The translations under genes were made by a program, and so were the position numbers. This document shows positions 1-7,774 of a stretch of DNA of 40,679 nucleotides, piece by piece (positions within the stretch are counted from its first letter, which is position 1; the number at the start of each line of letters is the position of its first letter). Under the pieces are notes generated by a model. It searched no databases. It was not told the origin of the DNA and saw only the letters and a list, made by a program, of their open reading frames with translations. Source of the DNA: Pseudomonadota bacterium (lineage in GTDB: Bacteria > Pseudomonadota > Alphaproteobacteria > Rhizobiales > JAKPQE01); contig JAKPQE010000081.1 of the NCBI GenBank assembly GCA_029572955.1, forward strand, positions 1 through 40,679, read 5' to 3'.

Positions 1-872
1 CCGGAACTGGCAAAGTTCTGGAACTCGTCAACGTAGAGATGGAAGTCGGGACGGTCGAAGGCGCTGCCGCGTGAGAGCGCGGCCTGGGCAATCGCCGTGA
101 TAATCAACGCCCCGAGGAGATGCGACGGTCCCTCGCCGATCTTGCCCTTGGACAGATTGCAGATGAGGACGCGCCCGCTGTCCATCATGAAGCGGAGGTC
201 GATGGTAGATCGGGGCTGGGCGATGATGTTGCGGATCGCCGGGGTCATCAGCACCCGGCCGATCTTGTTGAGCACCGGGGCGATCGCCTCCTCACGGAAG
301 TGCGGGGGATAGGTCGCATACTCGTGCCGCCAGAAGGCGGCATTGACCGGATCGCGGACGTGAGAAAGCACCTCTGTCCGGTAGACCTCGTCCTGCAGCA
401 AGCGCGGCAGATTGAGCAGCGTTGCGTTCGGCACGTCCATAAGGCTCCTCACCGAGTGGGCGAGGATGTGTTCGAGCCGCGGCCCCCAGAAGTCCGGCCA
501 GACATGGCGGAAGGCCGAGACGACACCATCGGTGACGACCGGCCGCAGATCGTCGGGCACCTCGGACAAGAGATTGAAGCCGATCGGCCGGGTAAGGTCG
601 GAGGGGTCGAGATAGACGAGGTGATCGCCACGGGTCGTCGGCAGCAATCCCAATGCCGCCTCGGCGAGATCGCCATGGGGATCGATCAGGGCGCAGCCAC
701 GGCCTTGCGCCAAATCCTGCGCCAACAAATTTGCGAGCATCGTCGACTTGCCGGTCCCGGTCTGGCCGATGACATAGAGATGCCGTCGCCGTGTCTCGGC
801 GCCCAATCGGACATGCCCGCCATCGCTGTCGGTGCCGAGGTAGATGTGTCGCTGGAAATCGAAGGCATTCAT
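1..872 (-). CDS. Type IV secretion / conjugative-transfer type ATPase, partial (C-terminus off window)
   Basis: The minus-strand frame is open from the ATG at 870-872 to the left edge, giving the first 290 residues of a longer protein. It has a clear Walker A motif, GQTGTGKST, at residues 36-44, an acidic IDPHGDLAE segment shortly after, and a Walker B-like LYVDEFQNF near residue 283. This arrangement is typical of P-loop ATPases annotated as type IV secretion DNA-binding (TraD/TraG-like) or TraM-recognition proteins, which pump DNA during conjugation. The ATG at 872 is the only ATG in frame after an upstream stop at 906-908, but no good ribosome binding site precedes it. Codon choice (TTG, AAT) is less GC-biased than in the rest of the window. 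Together with the adjacent tRNA this suggests an integrated mobile element. The family is fairly sure; the exact role in DNA transfer is inferred. Confidence 0.8.
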   Translation of the reverse strand, partial: MNAFDFQRHIYLGTDSDGGHVRLGAETRRRHLYVIGQTGTGKSTMLANLLAQDLAQGRGCALIDPHGDLAEAALGLLPTTRGDHLVYLDPSDLTRPIGFNLLSEVPDDLRPVVTDGVVSAFRHVWPDFWGPRLEHILAHSVRSLMDVPNATLLNLPRLLQDEVYRTEVLSHVRDPVNAAFWRHEYATYPPHFREEAIAPVLNKIGRVLMTPAIRNIIAQPRSTIDLRFMMDSGRVLICNLSKGKIGEGPSHLLGALIITAIAQAALSRGSAFDRPDFHLYVDEFQNFASS

Positions 873-1846
873 ATTTTGGGAAATTGATGGGAAGCACTCG
901 ACAGGTCACTTGCCCGTATCGATCGCCTGTCACCGAAAAGACGGGCGATCTCTGGCGCTCAACGCAAAGCGAGCCTCGGCGTCGCAGCGATGCCCTGCAT
1001 CGGAGCATCGACGGGCGCGGCCTGCCGGCCGCGCGGAAAGGTCGAGCGATCCTTCACCTGTCTCATGCCCCAAGACTGGTCTGGACCATTTGCCTGCCTC
1101 TCCCGCTCACCGAAGCTCGCTTTGCGTTGGCCACCTTCATTGTACCGCGCAGACAGGCATCGCGGTGGCAGTCGATTGCATGAACGTCTCCGATCGAATT
1201 CCGGCAATCGAATCGCAAATCAAATCGCTTCCCGAAATTCCGCGCCGACCGCTCGCTCGCGATCCTTCTGCCGCTCTTTCGAGCGAGCATGCCGCCCCCC
1301 GTCGGTGACATCTGAAGCACTCGTCCTTCCTTGCCGGCGACCTCGTCAGTACGGGAAGCATGGCGTGACGGCCGACCCCGACCCAATACCCGAGGAAGAA
1401 CGAGACAATGACGTTCGCCTCGTCGACGCGAACGTCATGTCCGATCGCTCTCCAAGGGCAAGGGCGCTCGGGGCTCATGGTTCTGCCCCATGAGCCCGCG
1501 CCCGCAGTGGTCTGTCCTTTATCTCAAGGACAGTCACTTTAGGACCCATATTGGGTCGGGGTCGGGCGGAACGCCCGACGGGGGGCGGCTCAAGGTCTCT
1601 TTGTTTCTAGCAACATACCAATCACCCGCGCTTCCAATACCCCTTCCTTTCTGAATCCCAGAGGCAATGGAAGGGGCAGTGGATGGGGAGGAACGGGGAA
1701 GCGGGCGATGCGGATTGGCGATGTCCGGAACGGAACTGCCGAGTGCGCACAATATTGCCGCACGCAAACATGGCTTCGGCTGAACCTATACGGAACCTAA
1801 GACCTGGGCGGGAGATGGGTGGAATTGACTAACTTATTGAAAAGAA
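873..1846. other. Gene-free stretch between the ATPase gene and tRNA-Arg
   Basis: About 970 bp hold no frame with convincing coding character; the open frames here overlap on both strands and have low-complexity Arg/Ser-rich translations. The right half contains a cluster of inverted repeats, listed separately (1408-1579). The stretch ends exactly at the CCA end of tRNA-Arg. No integrase or recombinase gene is present here, although one often lies next to a tRNA attachment site. If this is the end of an integrated element, it is an end without the integrase, or a decayed one. Confidence 0.6.
1408..1579. repeat. Cluster of five consecutive inverted repeats
   Basis: Five hairpin-forming inverted repeats follow one another in 172 bp. 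They are: 1408-1418 with 1428-1438 (11-bp arms); 1471-1480 with 1488-1497 (10 bp), extended by GGGCGC at 1462-1467 pairing with 1498-1503; 1512-1519 with 1526-1533 (8 bp), extended by AGTG/CACT at 1506-1509 and 1535-1538; 1543-1548 with 1552-1557 (6 bp); and 1561-1568 with 1572-1579 (8 bp). None is followed by a clear T-run on either strand, so ordinary terminators are unlikely. The arm sequences differ, so this is not a simple repeat family. An origin of transfer, a recombination site or a structured RNA are all possible. Confidence 0.7.
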
Positions 1847-1923
1847 TGGCGCACCGGAGAAGATTCGAACTCCTGACCCCCAGATTCGTAGTCTGGTGCT
1901 CTATCCAGCTGAGCTACCGGTGC
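1847..1923 (-). tRNA. tRNA-Arg(ACG)
   Basis: Read on the minus strand, the gene forms a full cloverleaf. The acceptor stem is GCACCGG (1917-1923) with CCGGTGC (1851-1857), and the D-arm contains AGCTCAGCTGG. The anticodon stem CCAGA/TCTGG encloses the loop CTACGAA with anticodon ACG, and the T-arm contains GTTCGAATC. Discriminator G and an encoded CCA follow at 1847-1850. The ACG anticodon reads CGN arginine codons once A34 is converted to inosine by TadA. The 3' end faces the gene-free stretch and the conjugation-type ATPase, the orientation expected if a mobile element had integrated at the tRNA 3' end. Confidence 0.96.
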
Positions 1924-2144
1924 ATCCACGATACGGCCTGATGGGAAAACCTCTTCGGTCCCCCGATCTGCCGTTGGGCCTGTCGGAAGGCTCGCTACTG
2001 TTATCGGGTTCGCGATCGGAATGCAAGCACCCGATCCGTCGAAAAAAGACGGAGCGATGACACCGGCGGACGAGGCACCAAAACACCGCCAAAACCCGCG
2101 GCAATCGGCCGTCGCAGCCGACATCGCGGGGCACCGGCGAGAAA

Positions 2145-2174
2145 CGGCGCGGCGGAATCGCTCCCGCCGCGCCG
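2145..2174 (-). terminator. Probable terminator downstream of galE
   Basis: Arms CGGCGCGGCGG (2145-2155) and CCGCCGCGCCG (2164-2174) are perfectly complementary, with an 8-nt loop. On the minus strand the stem is followed by TTTCTC, a weak U-tract. It lies about 50 bp after the galE stop codon. The rest of 1924-2223 shows nothing else I can name. Confidence 0.55.
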
Positions 2175-2223
2175 AAAAGAAAGTCGAGTTCGCGGGGCCC
2201 GAGGACGCCGCGCCGCGCCTGCC

Positions 2224-3216
2224 TCAGGCGACCTGGCGATCCGGATCGAGCCGGCGCTCCCAGGCGAGCGCCTGGGCGACGATCTCGTCGAGATCGGCAT
2301 GCTTCGGCTCCCAGCCGACGAGGGCGCGGATGCGCTCGGCCCCGGCGATCAGCGCCGCCGGATCGCCGGCCCGGCGCTCGGCGAGGCGCACCTCGAAATC
2401 GACGCCGCTCGCCCGCTTGACCGCCTCGACCACCTCGAGAACCGAGTAGCCGCGGCCATAGCCGCAATTGGCGACGAAGGACGCCTTGCCGGCCCTCAGG
2501 TGCTTCAGCGCCAGCCAGTGCGCGCCGACGAGGTCGGTGACATGGATGTAGTCGCGGATGCAGGTGCCGTCCGGCGTCGGATAGTCGGTGCCGAAGACGT
2601 CGAGATGGCTGCGCTGGCCGAGCGCGGCCTGGCTCGCGACCTTGATGAGATGGGTCGCGCGCGGCGTCGACTGGCCGGTGCGGCCCTTCGGATCGGCGCC
2701 CGCGACGTTGAAGTAGCGCAGCGCCGCATAGGTGAGCGGATGCGCCGCCGCGGTGTCGCGCAGCATCATCTCGGTCATCATCTTCGAGGTGCCGTAGGGC
2801 GAGATCGGATCGAACGGCGCATCCTCGGTCACCGGATTGGCCTTCGGCATGCCATAGACCGCCGCCGTCGAGGAGAAGATGAAGTTCGGCACGCCGGCCT
2901 TCACCGCCGCAGCGATCAGGCCGCGCGACTTCACCGTGTTGTTGAGATAGTAGCCGAGCGGATCGACGATCGAATCCGGCACGACGATCGAGCCGGCGAA
3001 ATGGATGATCGCATCGACCTTGTGCTTGGCGACGATCTCGGCGACCAGCGCCTCGTCGCCGATGTCGCCGACGACGAGCGGCACCTGCGGCGGCACCACC
3101 GCCCGAAAGCCGGTCGACAGATTGTCGAGCACCACGACTTTCTCGCCGTGCTCGAGAAGCTCGTAGACCATGTGGCTGCCGATATAGCCGGCGCCGCCGG
3201 TAACCAGAACGCTCAT
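2224..3216 (-). CDS. galE: UDP-glucose 4-epimerase
   Basis: The 330-residue protein is an extended short-chain dehydrogenase that interconverts UDP-glucose and UDP-galactose in the cytoplasm, supplying galactose for surface polysaccharide. The N-terminal NAD-binding motif GGAGYIG (residues 7-13) opens a Rossmann fold. The catalytic triad is visible as Ser116 in FSSTAAVYG and Tyr141/Lys145 in SPYGTSK. RYFNVAGADP, typical of bacterial GalE, follows in the middle of the protein. The length fits the family (about 330). The gene diverges from galU, which makes the UDP-glucose it uses, across 124 bp, and a terminator hairpin follows at 2145-2174. In rhizobia the same enzyme is often called ExoB when linked to exopolysaccharide. 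Confidence 0.96.
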   Translation of the reverse strand: MSVLVTGGAGYIGSHMVYELLEHGEKVVVLDNLSTGFRAVVPPQVPLVVGDIGDEALVAEIVAKHKVDAIIHFAGSIVVPDSIVDPLGYYLNNTVKSRGLIAAAVKAGVPNFIFSSTAAVYGMPKANPVTEDAPFDPISPYGTSKMMTEMMLRDTAAAHPLTYAALRYFNVAGADPKGRTGQSTPRATHLIKVASQAALGQRSHLDVFGTDYPTPDGTCIRDYIHVTDLVGAHWLALKHLRAGKASFVANCGYGRGYSVLEVVEAVKRASGVDFEVRLAERRAGDPAALIAGAERIRALVGWEPKHADLDEIVAQALAWERRLDPDRQVA

Positions 3217-3293
3217 CGCTTTCCCTTCGCCTTACCCTTGTCCATTTCCGCAACCATACGGAAAGGAAATTGATGTCTCGTAACGAAACGACC

Positions 3294-3316
3294 GGGCGCG
3301 CGTTCGCTGCGCGCCC
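3294..3316. promoter_or_regulatory. Hairpin in the galE-galU divergent region
   Basis: GGGCGCGC (3294-3301) and GCGCGCCC (3309-3316) form an 8-bp stem with a 7-nt loop, about 24 bp before the galU start. It would lie in the galU 5' untranslated region or overlap its promoter. No ligand-binding RNA family is recognised; its role is unknown. Confidence 0.35.
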
Positions 3317-3340
3317 ATTGGCAAACGGGGTAAACCGAAA

Positions 3341-4222
3341 ATGAATCCTCCGATCCGGAAAGCGGTCTTCCCGGTCGCGGGCCTCGGCACGCGCTTCCTT
3401 CCGGCCACCAAGGCGATGCCCAAGGAAATGCTGACGGTCGTCGACCGGCCGCTGATCCAGTACGTCGTCGACGAGGCGCGCGAAGCCGGCATCGAGCATT
3501 TCGTCTTCGTCACCGGCCGCAACAAGACCGTCATCGAGGACCATTTCGACGTCCAGGTCGAGCTCGAGCTGACGCTGAACGAGCGCGGCAAGACCATCGC
3601 CCTCGAGGAACTGCGCCGCGACATGCCGCTGCCCGGCCAGACCAGCTACACCCGCCAGCAGGCCCCGCTCGGCCTCGGCCACGCGGTGCTCTGCGCCCGC
3701 GAGCTGATCGGCAACGAGCCCTTCGCCCTGCTCCTGCCCGACGTCCTGATCCAGGGCGAGAAGGGCTGCCTTGCCCAGATGATCGAGGCCTACAACGCCA
3801 GCGGTGGCAACGTCATCGCCGTCGAGGAGACCGAGCCGGAAAAGACCTCGAGCTACGGCGTCGTCGGCGTCGGCGAGGGCGACGACCGGGTGTTCTCGAT
3901 CACCGAGATGGTCGAGAAGCCGGAGCCGGGCACCGCGCCCTCGAACCTCATCATCACCGGCCGCTATATCCTGCAGCCGGAGATCTTCCCGCTCCTGTTG
4001 CGCCAGGAGCGCGGCACCGGTGGCGAGATCCAGCTCACCGACGCGATGATCCAGCTGATGAAGACGCAGCCCTTCACCGGCGTGCGCTTCGAGGGCCGCA
4101 CCTTCGACTGCGGTTCGAAATCGGGTTTCCTCGCGGCCAATGTCGCCTACGCGCTCGCCCGCCCGGACATCGCCCCGGCCTTCCGCGACGAACTCCGTCG
4201 CATCATCATGACGGCATCCTGA
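3341..4222 (+). CDS. galU: UTP--glucose-1-phosphate uridylyltransferase
   Basis: The 293-residue protein makes UDP-glucose from UTP and glucose-1-phosphate, the precursor for many envelope glycans. The N-terminus [20 protein letters not shown] carries the nucleotide-binding GLGTRFLP signature of sugar nucleotidyltransferases, followed by KAMPKEML. Later come [20 protein letters not shown] and [10 protein letters not shown], all typical of GalU. The length is normal. It is transcribed away from galE and converges with the outer-membrane protein gene, only 8 bp after its stop codon. Confidence 0.96.
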   Translation: MNPPIRKAVFPVAGLGTRFLPATKAMPKEMLTVVDRPLIQYVVDEAREAGIEHFVFVTGRNKTVIEDHFDVQVELELTLNERGKTIALEELRRDMPLPGQTSYTRQQAPLGLGHAVLCARELIGNEPFALLLPDVLIQGEKGCLAQMIEAYNASGGNVIAVEETEPEKTSSYGVVGVGEGDDRVFSITEMVEKPEPGTAPSNLIITGRYILQPEIFPLLLRQERGTGGEIQLTDAMIQLMKTQPFTGVRFEGRTFDCGSKSGFLAANVAYALARPDIAPAFRDELRRIIMTAS

Positions 4223-4230
4223 GACGCGCC

Positions 4231-5628
4231 TCAGCGCTGCAGCGTCAGGCCGACCTCGAAGGAATTGGCGGTGTAGTCCTCGCCGGGCACCGTCGTTGCG
4301 AAGCGCTCGTGCCGCGCCCGCGCCGTGACCGCCGCCGTGCGGTTGATCTTGTAGGTCGCCCCGGCGCTCGCCTCGAGCGTCGTATCGGTGCGATCGAGGC
4401 CGGTATATTCTTCGCGCCCGAGCGCAAGGCCGAGATCGACGACCACGTTGCGCCGCAACGCATGCGTGAGGCGAATATCGGCCTGGTGGCGCACCGAACC
4501 CGAGGCGCCGAGCACCGTCGAGGGATTGAAGTCGGTGCGCGCGTCGACCGTGACCTTGGTCAGCGCCGAAACCGTCCAGGTGACGTCGCCGGCCAGCGTC
4601 CAGCCTTCCAGATCGGCGAGCGCGGGCTCCTTCAGCGTCTCGCGCCGGTAGCCGACCGCCACCTCGCCGGTGAGGATCTCGTCATAGTCGAATTCGAGAC
4701 CGCCGCGCAGCTCGCCGCCGAGCGCGGCGCGGCGCTGGCCGTTGCCGTCGACCTCGTCGTCGTAGAGCCGCCGCAGGGCGAGACCCTCGACGAAGGGGTG
4801 GAGCGTGCCGCCGAGATGGGTCAGCCGGAGACCGCCTTCGACAAGTGTCGAATTGCGGCTCGCGCCGCTCGTGTCGCGCTCGTAGATCGTCCGCGCGACC
4901 GAGGCGAGCGGCTTCACCTCGAAGCTGCCGACCTCCTCGGCAAGGCCGATCGAGCCGGACAGCCCGTGGATCAGCGGCCGGTCGACGACGCCGGCGACGT
5001 CCGGGTCGAACGCCTCTTCCCGTGTGAGATCGTAGCCGGCGGAAAGCTCGATCGCCGTCGTCTCGCGAAGGTCGAGCCGCCCCTTGGCAAGGGCCGAAAG
5101 GCTCGGCTCGGCATCGATGTCGCCGCCGACATAGTCGCGATAGGTGCCGCGCAGCGACAGTTCGAGGCTGTGCCGGCTCCAGTCCGACTTGCCGACGAGT
5201 TCGGGCGCGATTTCGAGATAGCGGGCATCGCCGCCGCCGCGGGTGCGCTCGCCATTGTTGGTCCAGCCGGCGCGCAGCTCCACCTTCGGCAGGTAGACCA
5301 TGCCGCCGGAGCGGATGCCGAGTGGCTCGTAGGGGTCTTCCTCGCCGGCATCGGCGAGCGCATCGGCCGGCACCGCCTCGCCCGTGGTCCCGTCCGTCTC
5401 GCCCGTCTCGCCCGCCTCACCGTCGGTGCCGAAGGTGCCGAGCGTACCGGTCGTCGCCGGCTCGACGACGGTCGTCGTGCCGTAGCCGCTCCCGGTCGGC
5501 AGGCTGCCTCTGAGGCCGGAGGCGGGATCGGCGCCGCTCGCGGCATCCTCGGCCATCGCCGAGCCCGCGACCGCGGCGACGAGCGCCGAGCCGAGAAGAG
5601 CCGATCGAAGCGACAGCGCCATGCCCAC
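4231..5628 (-). CDS. Outer-membrane beta-barrel protein (BBP2-like)
   Basis: The 465-residue protein starts with a signal peptide (hydrophobic stretch about residues 7-24, cleavage after AMA). A low-complexity acidic and Thr/Gly-rich segment of about 70 residues follows, then a long region of alternating short strands ending in LTLQR, as expected of an outer-membrane barrel. The motif YEPLGIRSGGMVYLPKVEL at the start of the barrel, followed by GWTNNGE, resembles the putative beta-barrel porin 2 family (PF10082), common in rhizobia and often near surface-polysaccharide genes. The function is not established; export or anchoring of polysaccharide is a guess from its neighbours galU and kdsD. 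It diverges from kdsD. Confidence 0.75.
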   Translation of the reverse strand: MGMALSLRSALLGSALVAAVAGSAMAEDAASGADPASGLRGSLPTGSGYGTTTVVEPATTGTLGTFGTDGEAGETGETDGTTGEAVPADALADAGEEDPYEPLGIRSGGMVYLPKVELRAGWTNNGERTRGGGDARYLEIAPELVGKSDWSRHSLELSLRGTYRDYVGGDIDAEPSLSALAKGRLDLRETTAIELSAGYDLTREEAFDPDVAGVVDRPLIHGLSGSIGLAEEVGSFEVKPLASVARTIYERDTSGASRNSTLVEGGLRLTHLGGTLHPFVEGLALRRLYDDEVDGNGQRRAALGGELRGGLEFDYDEILTGEVAVGYRRETLKEPALADLEGWTLAGDVTWTVSALTKVTVDARTDFNPSTVLGASGSVRHQADIRLTHALRRNVVVDLGLALGREEYTGLDRTDTTLEASAGATYKINRTAAVTARARHERFATTVPGEDYTANSFEVGLTLQR

Positions 5629-5791
5629 GAGCTTTCCGGAAACGAACGCGGCCGGCCCTCCGCCGGCTTCAAATCCTTTCCGAATCGTAAACGGCGATGG
5701 TTAACGGAAGGTTGCCCGCCCCCACGGCGGGCTTGCATGCCGCCGCCGAAAGGGCCATACCGCACGGCGGCACGAACGAGGAATGCAAGGG

Positions 5792-6790
5792 ATGTACGAC
5801 CAGAACGGAAACGCGACCGAACGCCAGCGCCTGGCCATCGCCTCCGCCCGGCGGACCTTCGCGGTCGAGCAGCAGGGGATCGGCGCGCTCGCCGATGCGC
5901 TCGAAGGCCCGCTCGCCAAGCCGTTCGCCGATGCCCTCGGCCTCGTCCTCGCCGCCACCGGCCGGGTGATCGTCACCGGCATGGGCAAGAGCGGCCATGT
6001 CGGCACCAAGATCGCCGCCACCCTGTCCTCGACCGGCACGCCGGCCTTCTTCGTCCATCCGGGCGAGGCAAGCCACGGCGACCTCGGCATGATCACCCCG
6101 GCCGACGTGATCGTCGCCCTCTCCTGGTCGGGAGAGACCGCCGAGCTGCGCAACATCGTCGACTATTCGCGCCGCTTCGGCGTGTCGCTCATCTCGATCA
6201 CCTCGAACGCCGACAGCACCCTCGGGCGCGCCTCCGACGTCGTGCTCGCCCTGCCGAAGGTCCAGGAGGCCTGCCCGCACGGGCTCGCGCCGACCACCTC
6301 CTCGACGCTGCAGCTCGTCCTCGGCGATGCCCTCTCGGTCGCGCTGCTCGAGCTGAAGGGCTTCACCGCCGGCGATTTCAAGGTCTTCCATCCGGGCGGC
6401 CAGCTCGGCGCCTACCTCAAATTCGTCCGCGACGTCATGCACACCGGCAGCGCCGTGCCGCTGGTGCCGGAAGGCACGGCGATGTCCGAGGCGATCGTCG
6501 TGATGACCGGCAAGGGCTTCGGCTGCCTCGGCATCGTCGGCGCCGACGGGGCGCTTTCGGGCATCATCACCGACGGCGACCTGCGCCGCCATATCGGCGA
6601 CGACCTGCTCGCCCGCCGCGTCGAGGAAGTGATGACGCCGAAGCCGAAGACCGTGCGCCCGGACGCGCTCGTCAGCGAGGCGATGCAGATGCTGAATGCG
6701 GCCAAGATCACCGCGCTCCTCGTCGCCGCCGAGGGCCGGCCGGTCGGCATCGTCCACTTCCACGACCTGTTGCGCATCGGCGCCGCCTGA
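5792..6790 (+). CDS. kdsD: Arabinose-5-phosphate isomerase (KpsF/GutQ family)
   Basis: The protein converts ribulose-5-phosphate to arabinose-5-phosphate, the first committed step to KDO for lipopolysaccharide. An N-terminal sugar-isomerase (SIS) domain carries GMGKSGHVGTKIAATLSSTG and the HPGEASHGDLG loop, followed by SGETAEL. The middle has GLAPTTSSTLQLVLGDAL and FHPGGQLG, both hallmarks of KdsD. Two CBS domains fill the C-terminal third (RDVMHTG and EEVMTPKPKTV). I chose the ATG at 5792 because GAGGA lies 9 bases before it; the in-frame ATG at 5783 has that motif directly against it and would add three residues. The length (332) is normal. The gene stands alone between the divergent barrel protein and the stator genes. 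Confidence 0.93.
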   Translation: MYDQNGNATERQRLAIASARRTFAVEQQGIGALADALEGPLAKPFADALGLVLAATGRVIVTGMGKSGHVGTKIAATLSSTGTPAFFVHPGEASHGDLGMITPADVIVALSWSGETAELRNIVDYSRRFGVSLISITSNADSTLGRASDVVLALPKVQEACPHGLAPTTSSTLQLVLGDALSVALLELKGFTAGDFKVFHPGGQLGAYLKFVRDVMHTGSAVPLVPEGTAMSEAIVVMTGKGFGCLGIVGADGALSGIITDGDLRRHIGDDLLARRVEEVMTPKPKTVRPDALVSEAMQMLNAAKITALLVAAEGRPVGIVHFHDLLRIGAA

Positions 6791-6836
6791 GCGGCCCGAA
6801 AGCCCTCGGAACGGCTCGCCTCGCGCCTTGAAATCG

Positions 6837-6852
6837 TTAACGAAACCTTAGC
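6837..6852 (+). promoter_or_regulatory. Candidate CtrA box 1 upstream of motA
   Basis: TTAA-N7-TTAGC (6837-6852) matches the CtrA recognition pattern TTAA-N7-TTAA(C) with one mismatch. A second similar site lies at 6880-6895. CtrA is the alphaproteobacterial response regulator that commonly controls motility genes. The assignment is by pattern only. Confidence 0.4.
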
Positions 6853-6870
6853 GCGATCGCGCGTTTTTTT
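6851..6870 (+). terminator. Possible weak terminator after kdsD
   Basis: A short GC palindrome, GCGCGATCGCGC, is followed by a run of seven T (6864-6870). The T-run is strong, but the stem can only be about 4-5 bp once a loop is allowed. It overlaps the first CtrA-like box, so one of the two readings may be accidental. Confidence 0.35.
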
Positions 6871-6879
6871 CCTTCCGCA

Positions 6880-6895
6880 TTAGCGAACGATTAGC
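6880..6895 (+). promoter_or_regulatory. Candidate CtrA box 2 upstream of motA
   Basis: TTAG-N7-TTAGC (6880-6895) repeats the spacing of the box at 6837-6852, with two departures from the CtrA consensus. It lies 87 bp before the chosen motA start, so a promoter around here would leave a 5' untranslated region. That region contains an inverted repeat, CGCCACA (6933-6939) with TGTGGCG (6959-6965). Confidence 0.35.
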
Positions 6896-6981
6896 TCTCC
6901 CGACTTAGACTTGCCTCGAATTCGGAACGTTTCGCCACAAGGGGCGCCGCGTTTCGTCTGTGGCGTTTGTATGGGGTGGCC

Positions 6982-7749
6982 ATGGATCTCGCGACCATCG
7001 TCGGCATCATCGGCAGCTTCACAGTCGTTGCCGTCGCCATTTTCATTGGCGGCAGCTTCGGCGCTTTCGTCGATATTCCCTCGATTCTCATCGTGCTCGG
7101 CGGCGCGACGGCGGCCGTCCTCATCCGTTTCTCGCTCTCCGGCGTCGGCGGCGCGCTCGTCCTCGGCGGCAAGGTCGCCTTCACCCACAAGAAGGTCGAG
7201 CCGCGCGAGATGATCGAAGAGATCACCCAGCTCGCCGACATCGTCAGGAAGAGCGGCCCGCTCGGTCTCGAAAACGTCGAGGTCAGCGACCCGATGCTCG
7301 CCAAGGGCGCGCAGTACATCGCCGACGGCTACGAGGCCGCCTTCATCCGCGACAGCCTCGAGCGCGAGCGCGACCTCTATCTGGAGCGCCTCGAGGAAGG
7401 CCAGCGCATCTTCAAGGCGATCGGCGATTCCGCCCCGGCCTTCGGCATGATCGGCACCCTCATCGGCCTCGTGCAGATGCTCGGCACCATGGACGATCCC
7501 TCGACCATCGGCCCGGCCATGGCCGTCGCCCTGTTGACGACGCTCTACGGCGCCCTCATCGCCAACGTCGTCGCCCTGCCGATCCACGAGAAGCTCGGCG
7601 CCAAGTCGAAGCTCCAGGAAGTGAACCTGACGCTGATCATCGACGGCATCCTGCAGATCCGCGAATCCAAGAGCCCGGCGCTCATCCGCGAGATGCTGAT
7701 CGCCTATCTGCCCGAGCAGCATCGCGCCCAACTCGTCGAAGCGGCCTGA
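6982..7749 (+). CDS. motA: Flagellar motor stator protein MotA/PomA type
   Basis: The 255-residue inner-membrane protein belongs to the MotA/TolQ/ExbB family and would form the ion channel of the flagellar stator with MotB. There are four hydrophobic segments, two near the N-terminus (about residues 4-22 and 29-50) and two at about 145-170 and 178-200. The cytoplasmic loop between the pairs is rich in Glu and Arg. The motifs GDSAPAFGMIGTLIGLVQML and LLTTLYGALIANV are typical of the shorter PomA-like class. The ATG at 6982 is preceded by GGGGTGG; an in-frame TTG at 6967 would add only five residues. motB follows 25 bp later. No other flagellar gene lies in the window. Confidence 0.88.
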   Translation: MDLATIVGIIGSFTVVAVAIFIGGSFGAFVDIPSILIVLGGATAAVLIRFSLSGVGGALVLGGKVAFTHKKVEPREMIEEITQLADIVRKSGPLGLENVEVSDPMLAKGAQYIADGYEAAFIRDSLERERDLYLERLEEGQRIFKAIGDSAPAFGMIGTLIGLVQMLGTMDDPSTIGPAMAVALLTTLYGALIANVVALPIHEKLGAKSKLQEVNLTLIIDGILQIRESKSPALIREMLIAYLPEQHRAQLVEAA

Positions 7750-7774
7750 CGCGGCAGCAGCGGAGTCCGAAGCG

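Noticed and set aside
120-887. Plus-strand open frame of 255 codons
   Set aside because: It is the mirror frame of the minus-strand ATPase gene, whose translation has clear Walker motifs. The plus-strand product has no family features.
873-1500. Overlapping open frames of 80-170 codons on both strands
   Set aside because: They overlap each other in several frames, lack ribosome sites, and have low-complexity translations without recognisable motifs.
1901-3682. Minus-strand open frame of 593 codons across tRNA-Arg and galE
   Set aside because: It runs through the tRNA and overlaps galE in another frame with Arg-rich low-complexity sequence, a typical shadow in GC-rich DNA.
6967-6981. Upstream TTG start for motA
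   Set aside because: It adds five residues without family support, while the ATG at 6982 has a good ribosome site.
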